A stretch of 64,000 nucleotides of DNA from Dysidea avara (Eukaryota; Porifera; Demospongiae; Dictyoceratida; Dysideidae): NCBI RefSeq assembly GCF_963678975.1, contig NC_089281.1:10503277-10567276 (forward strand). The letters run 5' to 3'. Numbering within the stretch: position 1 is the stretch's first letter; each line of letters starts with the position of its first letter. The translations under genes were made by a program, and so were the position numbers. The notes under the pieces were generated by a model that searched no databases, was not told where the DNA came from, and saw only the letters and a list, made by a program, of their open reading frames with translations. Below, in pieces: positions 47,001 to 59,591 of the stretch.

Positions 47001-48503
47001 CTAATATGTGGTTCAAGGGCTAACCGCAATCCTGACTGTCGTGATGCTTCAACATATGAATGGAGGTGTGAAGCAAACTCTTATTGTGATATATATGTGG
47101 CAAGTGAAACCAGAAAACGTCAAGTAGGAACCAGCTTTATTTTTGTCTCTATTGAAGGAATAAATAGAAACAATGAGGTTGTTATAGAGACTATGATGGG
47201 TGATGAAGCTGTTTCTGAAGGTAAGATACCATAATTGGGGTGTATACACCTACTGTGCAAATGTGAATAATCTCAAGGCAATATGTACTGGTTTTGTTCT
47301 CATACTTAACTACATTCAGCCAAACTTACAAATTACGGATAGGTATCGAGCACTTCCATTTCTGTGTCATTAGGACATTTCCTTTTTATAGAAATATTCA
47401 GTGTGTGTTGTGTGTGTGTGTGTTCCATTGTGCACATAATAAACAAGAAAGTTTATAGGAAAAACTCATTTCCAACTTAAATGAATTGAATAAAAAAGAT
47501 TAATTTATCAAATTTAGTCTGACACAATGTGCTGCACATGACATTTCTTGCTACACAGCAAACACTTTCAATGAACTTTTGTTTAATATCACAGTCATGT
47601 CTCTAGTCATCCTAACTGATACAGTGATATTTCATGATGATCCATTATATGAAGTACCAGTCACTCATACTTCAGAGGGAATGGATCCAACTACCACTTC
47701 ATTGTGTTACCAAATACATGGGGAGAGTAATAACTATTACAACTTGATATCTGACACTTGTATACAAGTAAACGTGTTTTATGCTGCCTTTAGTACTAAC
47801 TCAGATGCTGCAAACTACATTAAAGCAATAGGAATCCTAGCTCATGATAGTGGAGGTAGTTGTATTAAGATTGAGTTACAAACTAAACGATGCAAGCTAA
47901 CCATTGATGACTCAAGTCTCAATGGATCCTATAGTCAGAATAAGATAGAAGTTGTTAGTACTGGAAAGCAAAGCTATGAAGTGAATATTCCAAACTGTAA
48001 AGCAACTCAAGGTGATGACCTGAAGTTTAGAATGGCTTGTCAAAAAGTTAGTGATCTAAAAGTGATCCAGTTTTCTGTTATTAGAGGAGGTGGATTAAGA
48101 CCTAGTGCACATGGAATAGTTGGTAAGGAGCAGACAGAGGCCATGAGTTTCAATGTATGTGTATATTACAGGTCAGTTTTGGAACGTACCAATAGATGTG
48201 GTAAAGTATGATGGTAACTACAATAAACCAGTAAACTCAACTTTTCTAGTCACTGTTGATCATAACTCTTCCTCTCGATCATTCATAGCTGAACAACATC
48301 CAGCTACTTGGGATGGAAAGAGGATACAGTGCCTGTATGCTGGTAATGCTCAGGGTGGACCTATCAATGAAGTGGATGTGCCTAATGATCGTGTAATTGA
48401 GGGTGATTATGAGGAATACGAAGTGTCTGGTCTCTTTGAATCTGATTTCCAGTACAATCAGTTTGAAGATGATCAGTGTGCTACAGCTGCCGTCAGTTAT
48501 TAG
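41051..48503 (+). CDS. Secreted i-type lysozyme-von Willebrand A chimera
   Basis: Seven exons, all GT-AG and all six introns phase 1: 41051-41303, 44147-44359, 44990-45109, 46214-46795, 46873-47220, 47559-48122, 48172-48503; about 803 residues. Order: signal peptide (MPQLLALMILSNFVAVIAQ); destabilase/i-type lysozyme (FFSALRKVESDGD with the catalytic-type Glu, NRIGPYQISEQYYDGA, YSEEVIKSY, ARLHKGGF); Cys-rich module (CFPECKPGQCCMDGKCYC); vWA domain with full MIDAS (DLVFIIDSSGSIG, GGFTDTAEAL, ILITDGQSNN); a beta-rich exon (DYYRVQIPDEGVTLRFDVED), PPC-like by shape only; and about 300 C-terminal residues I do not recognise. Family knowledge: i-type lysozymes cleave peptidoglycan and/or isopeptide bonds; vWA binds protein ligands through a metal. 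Inference: secreted bacteria-binding or matrix hydrolase. The second acidic residue usually found before the GPxQI motif seems replaced (ING NRIGPYQI), so hydrolysis may be weakened. Confidence 0.88.
42860..42965 (+). mobile_element. LINE 3' end with (AATC)n tail
   Basis: GGTAGGGAAGAATGGCTATT, then ACTACCATGACATTAAACTAT twice and an AATC/CAAT microsatellite tail. This is the familiar 3'-terminal pattern of CR1/L2-type retrotransposons. Located in the first intron of the lysozyme-vWA gene. Confidence 0.6.
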
Positions 48504-48556
48504 ACACTGTCTGACTGTGTATACAACACATGTAGCAGAACTCATAGAATAATAAC
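48504..48556 (+). other. 3' flank of lysozyme-vWA gene
   Basis: TAG at 48501-48503 is followed within 55 nt by a MITE, so the 3' untranslated region either is very short or includes the element. Confidence 0.4.
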
Positions 48557-48745
48557 TTAAGGTGACTAAATTTAGCGATACACTAAATTCAACGATTTTG
48601 TATATTGGCGAAATTAGCGCATACAAAATTTAGCGATTTTATGAATTTGTGAATTGATGTAATTATACATTTTGCAGGTTTAGCGTGTACTAAATTTAGT
48701 GAAAAAATCAAAAATCGTTAAAATGATTAAATTTAGTCACCTTAA
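48557..48745. mobile_element. MITE with TTAA flanks (piggyBac-like)
   Basis: TTAAGGTGACTAAATTTAG at the left and CTAAATTTAGTCACCTTAA-type sequence at the right, i.e. inverted ends directly abutting TTAA on both sides (48557-48560, 48742-48745). Interior repeats of AAATTTAGCGAT in both orientations. TTAA target use is a hallmark of piggyBac; assignment is by that alone. Confidence 0.65.
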
Positions 48746-51050
48746 GGTATGTAATCTACTAAACCTACTTTTCACTCAGATCAGACAAACAATTTCATTG
48801 CTTGTGTGTAGTCTGCGTACTGTATATTTTTTGAATTAATGTGTACAAAGTTATGATATATACTTACTATATACTTCAAATTGCAAGCAAAGTTTAGGTC
48901 CAGAGTATATATATACAAGTAGAAGGAAAAATTAGGAATTTTAAGCTGGATTAGGGATCAAAAAACAAAAAAGCAGGAAAACAAGGGAACAGCTGAAAAG
49001 TTGTGAAACAAGGGAGGTCGCGTATACCTGTAGATATACTAGTGGACATCCAATCCCTACTCTTCGGTCTAGCTCTATAACCATTTTGAAACCATAAACA
49101 TTTTAAAATATTCAACAATTAAACATTAAATTGATACTGATGAAAGCTGAAAGTACCCTAGTTAATTGACAGTGTCTATTATAGGCCTCAAAAAGTGCAC
49201 CTACTTAAGAAGTCATAATGATGGGAATATGCATGCAGCACTAGTATGCTTGTCAAGCTGTAGTGGCACCAACAGGAGTCCCCATGCATGACTGCTCATA
49301 TTGTCCTTAGTCTTCTCAATGAAGCCATGCACCTATAAAAATCCTGTAGTTATCACAAACTTATTATGTGACTTTTTCCTGGTTTGTAGGGACAACTTCC
49401 CGCATCTATTTGCATGCAGGCAGTCAGTTAATTAGAATCCTTTGTAAACTTATTCATACTGTAATGTAAATTTTATGGTTTCAAGAGAGTAGCTAACTTG
49501 ATGACTTAGCTCCTAGTCTATGACAGCTATAGCTCATCAATTCACAGGTTATCAATGTGGGTCCCTGGTGGGATAGTGAACAAAACATTCTTGACTGCTG
49601 TATTGAAGTATTTTAATGCAGGTGACTGCTCTATTAGAGTGTTTCAATCGTTTTAGCAAAACAATCCAAATAATGCTGTGCTGTAAAATCCAACCTACAG
49701 TATATCCAACCGCTATATTGATGACCTTTATCTGGTATTTTCCATTGGTCGCTCCTGTTTCTGATTTACTCAAATTCTACTTACCCCTCTGGAGGCATTT
49801 TTGAGCTTGGCTATGCCTAACCAATAATACTGCCAAGCTGTTATGAAGGCTGGTTTAAGGTGATATTTTTGGGCAAGAAAGCCCAAAACTGCATGATTCC
49901 TAATATACAGTACTACCATACTGTATATGATACATATGATTTGCACATATCAGTTTTCAGATTCTCCAAATATTTATGGCACTGTTCACTGGATATATTG
50001 GACTATGAAATAACAAAAAGTGAAAAAGGAGCTTTACCAGTTAAGTGTTTTAGTGGGATATTTAGTGAACGATGCTGAATGACTTCACCAGTGGTACTAA
50101 AATTCCTTAGAAAAATAGAATTGTGGGCCAGGAGTGTATCCAGGATGTTTCCAAAGGGGTTTAATGATCATTTAGAGTGTACTTCATGGTGTTAAACTCT
50201 ATGTAATTGGTTCTTTGTATGAATAGAATGTATAAGGTCAACAGAATTTATAGGCCTGAAGGTATGATTGAGTATAGTCTCACCAGCGAGACTGTATTTT
50301 TTCTTTGGTTGGGAGTTTTTTTCCCAACCAAATGACAAAAGAAAAAATACAGGCTGGCTGGTGAGACTAATGATTGAGGTAATAGTTGTGTAGTGCCTTG
50401 CAATGTGAGTATAATGATGTGTACAATATAATACAAGTAACTTGAGTAGTGTATTGTATCATAACTTAACTAGTACCGGTATATTGTGTCATAACTAATA
50501 TAGTGCATTATATTCCAGATTTGGTAGTGAATTTGATGCAGGGGTCTGGGGCACCACTGACAGATCTCGACCATTTTATCTTGTGCTTTTCTGCCTTTAA
50601 GTTAATATGGCTGGTCAGGTGTATTGTTACAGTAGCTATCCAAATAACTATATCCAAATTCTACAGTTAAAAGCTCAAAATTTAATGTTTCAAACCATAG
50701 TACTAGCTGCAATCCATTATGAATGTTCTATTAGAGTATTTTAGACTGCTCTATTAGAGTATCGCTATCTTTATTAGCATTTTTCTCTCTCCCTAAAACT
50801 GGCCTTTTGGACTTATTCAAGGGATTTCCTGGCTGGGGTTCCTGAAATCCCTTTTGAAATTTGAACCTGAGGGCTTGTAGCGAGAACACCAAAGTGAAAC
50901 CATCTTAGTTGTTATTGTTATTATCTACTTTACCAGTTAGGCACTGGAGGGTGTACACAGAAGGCAGAGCCTGTTCAAGGTGTTTACCCATAGCCTAGGA
51001 GCCTAAGCGTTTTTGGCTGCACAAATATACCGATAGAGCAAAGCTACAAT
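48746..51050. other. Intergenic repeats
   Basis: 48930-49060 belongs to a family also at 54880-54980 and 55735-55870 (AGGAATTTTAAG, TTAGGGAT, ACTAGTGGACAT). 49622-49650 and 50721-50772 hold CTCTATTAGAG motifs. 50278-50370 is a hairpin: GTCTCACCAGC, TTTTTTCTTTGGTTGGGA mirrored by TCCCAACCAAATGACA and GCTGGTGAGAC. No gene recognised. Confidence 0.45.
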
Positions 51051-51351
51051 GCATCTAATAATTGGCTAGTCTCACGGCACCCGACCCTAAACAGAGGGTC
51101 TGGTGAAACTCCACAAAAAGTTTAAGTTTAAGCCCTGGCCGGAATGTTTATTGGATGACGTTTACTTGTTACGTAAGTGCAATGTTTACGTCATAACCAG
51201 ATTCGCTTACAGCACCACCAAACTAATGGCGCTACTTTATTTGTTCAACATTAAAACAAACCCAACAGAACTGTATGGCCGTTTTCTCAACAATTTTAAG
51301 CGGCAAAGTCACCGGATGTAATTAACTTTTATTTATTTATTTATTTTTTTT

Positions 51352-51368
51352 GGGGGGGGGGGGGGGGG
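51352..51368 (+). repeat. G homopolymer at LINE 3' end
   Basis: 17 consecutive G preceded by a (TTTA)n/T run at 51330-51351. On the minus strand this is C-run then A-rich tail, placed at the 3' end of the retrotransposon that begins at 51403. Confidence 0.85.
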
Positions 51369-51402
51369 TTTGTATTGCATTAAACATATATACATACATA
51401 CA

Positions 51403-52815
51403 TTAGACATAAATTTTACAAAACAGAGTCTCTGAATGAACTAATAAGTCCACTGGAGGACACTTTACAAAGTGACCCTGTGAGGATCTCACTCCTCTAA
51501 TACACTGGATTGCAGAGCGAAGGAGACAAAAAGATAAACAGCATCTAATCCATCCCAAGACAGCTACATATGGTTCTTTCCATTTCTGAGAAAGTAAAAT
51601 AGCCAATCTCTTGTAAAATACAGTGGCTTCATGACCCATTCCTCCTGTAGCAGAAGACACCAATGGGGTAAATGTACTGTGTTCCACTTCTCGGAGTCGT
51701 GACTCATAAGCTCTCTTCTTCAAAGATTCATGTTTCCTGTAGCTTGAGTGAATATTGGATCCTCTGTTGGAAGTTGCTAGTGGATTGAAAACTCTGATAT
51801 CTGTGTAGCAATTCTCAAAATGGCCGCCCCAAAAACCATTCATTGAAATATCCAAACGTGCTCCATCCTCAACATTAGCTGTCTTATATTTAAAAGTCTC
51901 ATCATCCAGTGGCTGCAAATGAGGTTCAACCTCTACATCATGACACACCTCAGTTAAAAGCTCAGCAGTTAGATCCCTCACCTCATTGTGTCGTATTGAG
52001 GGAAACCCACTCTTTGGACATGACAATGCATGATCAACAGAGAATGCACAGCCATGCACATGCACAGTGAGCCGGATGGTGTTCGGGTGGGCAGCCAACC
52101 ATACCGCAATGCAAGAGCATCTTGAAAAGCTGTCTTATGTAAAGAAAAGCCATGTTCTTGTACAGGTAAAGCTGTTAGCCAGCTAGAGGAACCCTTTTCT
52201 TGTGCCAAACCAACAGCCATCTGAAGCCTAGTTGTAAGCTGAGGGAGCAGCTCCTTTGAAAGTGTGGACAAATTAAGCATCTTAGATTCCTTGATTTCTA
52301 TCTTTCGTGAAAGCTGACTACATCTAATATCTGCTCCATAGTTGAAATTCTGTGACAGGATGTGCAGTTGTAATGGTGCTGTAACATACAGGAGGCTGAG
52401 AATTCAGCAGGTGACAAAGAATCAGGAGCAACAATGCCCAAGCTTCCAAATCTAGTTGGCAGGGCAAAAAGTGAACGTTGTAATGTACCAGGAGAGTCCA
52501 GACCAATCAAGGCTGGTATGAACTTTGTCAACAATGCCTTCTCAAGTTTGTCGAAAGAAGACGAAGTGTCAGGAACTGTACGTGATACATACAGCCACCT
52601 ACTAATTAAACCATGAGTGAAAGAAGTGTAAGCAGCATGTGGCTGGGAGATTGCAATAGAAGAAAGTTTGTCAATTTCAGAAATCCAGCAGTCAATTTTA
52701 TCCACAGTAAACTTTTCCACATACTCAGTGGTACTAACTGGAGCACTCAGATGAGGTCTACCATCAGATGTTACATTTACAGTAGTATCACTAAATATCT
52801 CCTTACCAATATGTA
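51403..52815 (-). mobile_element. Non-LTR retrotransposon, 5'-truncated, frameshifted
   Basis: Minus-strand coding fragments in order: GRPHLSAPVSTTEYVEKF and SIAISQPHAAYTSFTHGL (52810-52298, reverse transcriptase C-terminal part); SSWLTALPVQEHGFSLHK and DALALRYGWLPTRTPS (52280-52075); then AFSVDHALSCPKSGFPSIRH, ANVEDGARLDISMNGFWGG and RGVRSSQGH (52098-51403). In intact relatives, as I remember them from sponge, coral and other invertebrate genomes, these form one protein, so frame changes near 52290 and 52085 are disabling. The C-terminal part has an HALSCPKGGF zinc-knuckle-like segment. The palm with the catalytic Asp pair is missing. Ends in an A-rich tail at 51330-51350. Confidence 0.85.
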
Positions 52816-53081
52816 ATTAACCGTAGGCCGCGAATCTTTTGAAATGTACGCATTACATAATCAATTTGAAATGGAGGATTGATTGAAGCTTCCAACATTC
52901 TGGCAGTGCCAAACTATTTATACACAGTTTCACCACTCTTTTTAGGGTCGGGCGCCGCGAGACAAATAATTGGCCTAAAGGTAGTGCTAATTAACGCGTG
53001 CGCCTCCCCAATCTTTTCAGCCGTACGGATGACGAAACCCCGTACCTAATCTCGTGCCCAATAGGCAGTGAACAGTGAACA

Positions 53082-53364
53082 ATGAAGTTCGTGCAGTTGG
53101 TGTGGATGTGGCGTCTGCTGTTGTCGTTTGTTGTATTAAAAGTACTGCACGCCCAGGATTGTACACAAGTTGACGAGAATACCGATATTGGTCCTGGCTT
53201 ATCCAAACAACAACAAGCAACCTTCTTCGGCGTTCTCCGTAAAGCAGAATCAGATGGAAATCTTTGCAAAGTCAGCGAAGATGGAAGACTGATTGGTCCT
53301 TACCAGATTAGTCAAGAGTTTTACGATGCCGCCGTGACAGCAACTCCGAGTTTGAAACTAGGAG
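53082..53364 (+). CDS. Second i-type lysozyme, first exon only
   Basis: ATG at 53082 opens a signal-peptide-like start (MWRLLLSFVVLKVLHAQ) then TFFGVLRKAESDGNLCKVS and DGRLIGPYQISQEFYDAA, clearly paralogous to exon 1 of the lysozyme-vWA gene (FFSALRKVESDGD; RIGPYQISEQYYDGA). The putative donor at 53365 is in phase 1, as in the paralogue, but it is a weak GTTGGC. Unlike the first copy this one keeps an Asp before RLIGPYQI. No matching exon 2 or vWA exon is seen in the remaining 10.6 kb, so either the intron is very long or this is a truncated tandem copy. Confidence 0.78.
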
Positions 53365-53689
53365 GTTGGCATGAGTGTCAGTAGTGCACTAGCTAATATT
53401 TCATGCTCTGCCCCCACCTCTTGGGTCTGACTGGGGTATTATTTTTAAATTACTGTTTTACAGTGACCAGCCGCACCGAAGGTCTGACAGCAACTTCAAC
53501 TGCTGCAGCTTAGTGGGATAGTGACTAGTTAATATAAAAGCCTTCAAGTTACCTAGGACTGAATTGAAGATACTTAGCTAATAAAGTGAAGCAGAAAGTT
53601 TGCTGAGGGAGAGATAATTTTGTAGGAAACAGGGACACTTTGTGTTGCTCTATATGACCTAGGGATGGGGTTTGGAACAGTATGTGTGT

Positions 53690-54480
53690 TACTCAGTATT
53701 CAGTAGACTGGAGAACGCACTGGACTGGACTATTGGACTGGCACATTTTTGGTTTTTTCACATTATATGGTTGGATTTTGCACATTATATGGTTGGATTT
53801 ATCGAGTCTCACCAATAATGGTTGTTTGACAGCCTGCAGCTTACTATTAAACACTGAATATGGGCAGTGAAATACACAAAAAACTGCATTAAGAATTATA
53901 CTACTGTTCAGTTATGCAGCTATGCTGCATGAAGCTCAACTCTTTACCATATATACTGCTGATATGTGACAGCGATAGTTAATCAGCGATCGTATTGCCA
54001 GTTAATGAAGATATCCTTAGAGCAAGCTCAATGTGTGAGCTATGTGGTCTCATGTGGCCAGATATCTATTTCAAAGCAGTGGCTTAACAATGAGAGATTA
54101 TAAGCGCCTGTGCTATAAACCTAAACCCTTAGCTGTGCTGAAATAGGTCACACGAGACTACATAGCTCACTTATTGAGCTTGCCATAGGGATATCTTCAT
54201 CGACTAGCAAGATGATCACTGAGTAACTATCGCTGTCACAAAGCAGGAAAGAAGTAAGTGCTGTTCAGCCTCATGCTGTATAGCGGCATAGCTGAACAGT
54301 AGCATAATTATTAAAAGACAAGTTTTGCATACTTCACTGCCTGTATTCTGTGTTTGGGCTGCAGGCTCCTGAACAGCCATTATCTCAATAAATCCAACTA
54401 TATAATGTGCAAAAACCCAAAACTAGCCAGTCCAGTACTCCAGTCCAGTAGTTCAGTCCGATGAATAGTCACTCGCCATT
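53690..54480. mobile_element. Large imperfect foldback element
   Basis: Outer pairs: CTGGACTGGACTATTGGACTGG (about 53720) with CCAGTCCAGTACTCCAGTCC (about 54427); then TATATGGTTGGATTT with AAATCCAACTATATA; inner: CTGTTCAGTTATGC with GCATAGCTGAACAG; GTGACAGCGATAGTTA with TAACTATCGCTGTCAC; GAGCTATGTGGTCTC with GAGACTACATAGCTC. Arms about 350 nt with divergence. Lies in the presumed first intron of the second lysozyme. Confidence 0.75.
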
Positions 54481-54869
54481 AGTATATAGCTATATATATA
54501 TATATAGTACATGAATGCATGCATGCATACTCTGGTATATGGTAAGAATTATGTGGGTGCCACATTGTCTGCAGTGGCTTGTGGGTAGCCACACTTGTGC
54601 TGACCACAGTAGAAGATTTCTTCAGTATGATGCCAATCAGTGCCTATCTAGGAGTAAGCATTGATGATCTGTTAATGATGTTAGAACTTAGGTTATGTGA
54701 TGTTAATTAATCCTTGCTACATTGCTGTTTTCCTTACCGTGCCAATGATTTATTGTATCATTGGTGGCTGAATACAGCTATTAAGAGGTACTAGCTAAAG
54801 CAGACTAAGAAAGTTGCACTCTGAGTCATGTGAGCCATATACATTGGTACTGATGATGAGAAGCTAATA

Positions 54870-55977
54870 ATCACAAGTATTAGGAATTTTAAGTCCAATT
54901 AGGGATCATAGAATAAAAGTAAGGAGGTCACCTACACCTGCAGATATACTAGTGGACATTTAATCCCTACTTCAGTCTATATGCCTGTGACCGAATTAGG
55001 GATTAAATGTCCACTAGTGAACCCGCATCAAAAGAAATGAAAGCGCCAGAGTTTATGTTTTTGTCTGAATGTACACCCCAGCTATCAGTTACTGACTTGA
55101 ACGTGAAGTGGCCTTCATGCAGCTATGTTCAGCCCATTATACATAGCACTACAAACAAAGAATAGGAGAAGCACCTCTGTAATCAATCCAGCCACCACAA
55201 AAAATATGGACAATTTGCGCACCCTAAGTATCAATACTGACTTGGAAGTGGCCATTACGCTTTGCTTTCAACTATGTTCATCCCATTTCACAGCATTACA
55301 AATGAAGAACAGTAGAAGAAGCGGCTGTCGGTGTTGATTTGTAGTAACTTGTGGTAGCTTCAGTATAGCTGGCTGTCATAAAAATCGTCCATAATATTTG
55401 TAGTGATGCAGAGGCACTTCTCGTGCTGTTCTATGTTTGTAAACAAAGTGGAATGGCTGTTCACTTCCCGGTAACTATATTTACAGTTGGGGTACACATT
55501 TAATCACAACTTTTGTAGTGACTGGATTGATTGCAAAGGCACTTCTTGAACTGTTCCTTGTTTGTAATGCTGGAGCAAAGCTGAGAATGAAATGGAATTA
55601 CTTTCCTGTAATTGGTAGTTGGGGCACACATTAAGTTGCTCAATTGACACCATTCTGCTTTCCTTGCATGATGCGGTATATATTTGTATAAATTTTGTTG
55701 CAAAAAAGTACACAAACAAATCAGTGTAAAGAAAAATTAGAAATTTTATATATGAGTATATTAGGGATCATAAAAATAAAAGTAATGAAACAGGGAAGTC
55801 ATCTATACCTGCTACTTTAGTAGTGGACTTTTAATCCCAGGGCTATGACTGAAGTGGGAATTAATGTCCACTAGTATAGTTACATTATTTCATTGCATTT
55901 TACCCTACTCATATACATTTTTCACATAGCAAAATCTGTACAAACAGTTTTAGATATTACATCATGTAGCATGTGCA
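54870..55977. repeat. Cluster of dispersed-repeat copies
   Basis: Alternating copies of the ACTAGTGGACAT family (54880-55020; 55735-55870, each with its own inverted half) and the CATTACGC/AATCAATCCAGCCAC family (55090-55340; reversed at 55490-55600). No gene recognised; ORFs here run through repeats. Confidence 0.5.
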
Positions 55978-56693
55978 CTATCAAGACACACGGTAGTGTG
56001 TTGTGTGGCCAAGAAAGCCGAGGCACCACACCGTAAGTATATTTACAGGAAGAAACAAAATGTGGTTTTCACGCATATGTAGCTCCGTGCTCCCTTCTCA
56101 AATTGGAATCATTTTTATACTGCAAATGCCTTCCACCTTCAAGACCCCACATACCAAATCTGAGCAAGATTTCTTTTCAACTAATTTCTTCTTCTTTCTT
56201 TCTTTATTCTTCGTTTAGAGGGTTCAGGGGGCTTAGATCCTTCTTTTCGCACACTTTACAAAAAACATTATAAAATGCAATTGTGTAGCTTAATTGTCTT
56301 GAGCTGTGGTACACTTTAAGAACATATTGCGGCACAATCACATACCATGTTTGGTGCAAATCTAATTAATATTCATAGAGCTATGGACGATTAAGTGTGT
56401 TAAAAAAGGCTGACTTGTTGTCACGCCTGCAGGGTAAACCACTTATGGGAATAACTTAAAAATTGGTATGCATATAGGTCAAACCTTTTGACTTTTTGAC
56501 CATTGGTATGCATACCAGTGGTCAAATTGGTATGCATCATAGTTCAAACCTTTTGTGGTTTAAAAGAAATCGCTTTGACAGCTACAGAGTTACAAGGCAA
56601 AACTGTAAATCGCGAAGTCGAAATGCTCTATTAGAGTAGTCACCGCAGGGTAAAAAGGGGCATAAAAAATGTCAAGAAAAAAAGTTACTGACC

Positions 56694-56770
56694 AGCGTTT
56701 GAACCAGGGACCTCCATACTAAACACCCAAATCCTTAACCACTGAGCTGCTGCTATCACAGCTGACCACC
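56694..56770 (-). repeat. tRNA-derived SINE head (type 2)
   Basis: Reverse complement carries CAGTGGTTAAGGATTTGGG (A-box side) and GGAGGTCCCTGGTTCAAACG (B box), with a CTCTATTAGAG motif at 56620-56643 beyond its end, the same arrangement as at 15.4 kb. Confidence 0.6.
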
Positions 56771-56904
56771 TCACTTTATTTCTACTTTATAAAGGAAAAT
56801 TCTAGCTATTCTACTCAATAGTCAAGTTCATAATTTCATAGATCTACCAATGGAAAATCTAGATTGCTCTATAACATTGTACAAAAAATATGAAAGTAGC
56901 CGTG

Positions 56905-57360
56905 TTGTGTGGCCAAGTACAACCAATGTGGGCGGGTTACATACTCGTTTTACGAAACCAGAAAATGCTGTTTTCATGCATCCGTTGCAGCCTCTTTACA
57001 GGTGAGACCCGGCCTTCAATATGCAACAGCTAATAATGAAGATGGAGCTCATGTAGATGTTTATGCTTCAGGATTCTGGGGAGGTAAGCAAACATCTGAA
57101 GGCATGTTTTGATGTCAAAGTTAAGGCTATTGTGCCTTCATATCATGGTACCCAAGTATCCTCACCATAGTTTAATAACGTTTTGAACGTGAGAAACAAA
57201 GTATGAACAACAAAATTGAGATGGGTTCTTTTATCCCATTTGTATTCTCAACATTAAGGGGTAGTATGAGTCATGCTGCTCAGTGCTGTATTTTTACAGA
57301 AGACTTGTTCTCCTTGTCTCTCTTCAGAAGGAGTAGTGTCATTTAGTTCTGTGATGTCAG
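56905..57360 (+). mobile_element. Degenerate non-LTR retrotransposon, C-terminal fragment
   Basis: ATANNEDGAHVDVYASGFWG (about 57020-57081) and, after an unrelated 150-nt piece, LRGSMSHAA-like sequence near 57255-57300 parallel the copy at 15.6-16.8 kb and the minus-strand copy at 51.4 kb. It belongs to a duplicated unit: 56440-57770 aligns with 15150-17300. Confidence 0.65.
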
Positions 57361-57697
57361 GGTGGTGGCAAGGGGTGCTGGTAACCCTGGGAATAATAAT
57401 AAAAAATCTAAATAAAAAGTTTTCATGTATCCGTAGCTCCATAGTGCTTGAATGGTATAATTAACCATTTCTGCAGTGGAAGTTTCCTCGTGATAGGGCA
57501 TCTCCCATTCCTAGTTTGAGTTGAATCTGCCCAGCTATCATTGGGGTACACACACCTTCAATATTCATCTTATTTCAGTTCTTCATATAGCCACACAGTC
57601 TTCGATGATTCCTGTAGTAAAGGGGGGAAAGTTAAAAGGAATTATCAAGATCAACCATAGGCTGGCTTTGGAACTTGCAATTACAAAAAGAAGTGAT

Positions 57698-57905
57698 ATC
57701 CACACAAAAACAGCCAAGCTATAAAAAAAGGTGTGGCCTTAAAAAGCCTGGATGAAAAAGGTTGTGAAATGTGCAGTGTTAACATTTGTTAGTATTAACA
57801 TCATTGCAGCCATTTGTTGGCTGCCACCTTTGATTTCACAACTTTTCCACCCAAGCTTTTTAAAGCCGCACCTTTTTTCACAGCTTGGCTGATTTTGTGC
57901 AGATA
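57698..57905. mobile_element. Foldback MITE with AAACAGCCAAGCT arms
   Basis: Third copy of the family also at 17234 and 30458; left ACAAAAACAGCCAAGCTAT, GGTGTGGCCTTAAAAAGCC, right TTTTTAAAGCCGCACC and AGCTTGGCTGATTTTGTG. Followed by an AT dinucleotide run (57906-57920). Confidence 0.7.
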
Positions 57906-58821
57906 TATATATATATATATACTAGCTACTTAAAAAATTAAAAGTTTTAAAAGGAAGTGGGATTGGTATAATGTACATGCTACAAAAGTAAGGAAACCAG
58001 CTTAAAATGTTACAGCTGAAATGAGAAACGATCCAGCAATTAAAAGTAAGAAAACAAGATTAGACAACTACTTGCTAAAATGAGACACACCTTAATGCCT
58101 ATTTTAATTTTTTTTAAATAGCTAGTTTGTTTATTTTTTTTGTCTAGCTAGCTATCTATATTATACTCTTTTTGTTTTCCACATAGTATAAATATCACTT
58201 GAAGCAGCTACCTTTTACCTTCGTACGCAATAAGCGCCTTTAAAAATAATTATTGTATTGTCTTTTAAAGCTATTACAGCAACTGTTAAAGGCTTCAACT
58301 GCATTTCTAATAGCCTAAAATAATATTGATGATTTTACAGTAAAGCATCGCTGGATAGTCCACCATTAAGAGTGGAACCCTTGCTTTTAGAAGTCTGGAT
58401 CTCGAGGTGGATCTGCCCCTCAAGGACATTATTGGCTAGCTACCTCACAAAAAAGCCTCTAAACTGGTAATTAAGACAATATAAAACAACTACCCAGCGT
58501 TAATAAATACTAGAGACAACTCCTTGGGTACTACTTACACTATAGATTATTAGTGTGTGGGATTAATAATCTATGCTTACACACACGTACTCACACTTCA
58601 TTAAAACCACGTGTTTGAGTTGTGGTGTACGCCGCAACTATTAAATGCTGCAATTACTAATTATCCTTCGAGAAGAACAAAGAGGCGAATGAATGATGAA
58701 AGTAAACAGGATGGTGCAGTGGACAGAACGTAATTGGAACAACAGATTTGTGAATCCACTGTCATTACCTTAGCTGTCTGAAGTTTCTGGAGCCATACAC
58801 CTAGTGCAACCAGGTCTTACA

Positions 58822-59258
<437 letters not shown>

Positions 59259-59591
59259 TAGATAGATAAAATCCAGGTGAATTTAGAAATTTTTAAAATT
59301 CACTGTACATCGAAACATTCGACTTTTCGCTTAATTTAACCGAGGTACAGCATCATTACAGCAGTACTAATGTATTCCAAGTGGTTTTTTGGGTAAAACT
59401 TATTGCAAGGCCATTTTTAAGGTGAGAAAATCCACGAAACCATATGATTTCTTACCAACCCCTACTATATATACAGTACTATAGTGCTGTATGATATACA
59501 CACGTATCACTTTCACACCTCACTTCAAAGGGAGGGGAAGGTGCGTAAGTGGCATAATAATAATAGCACTGCTATCAGTGCTCAGGAATGC

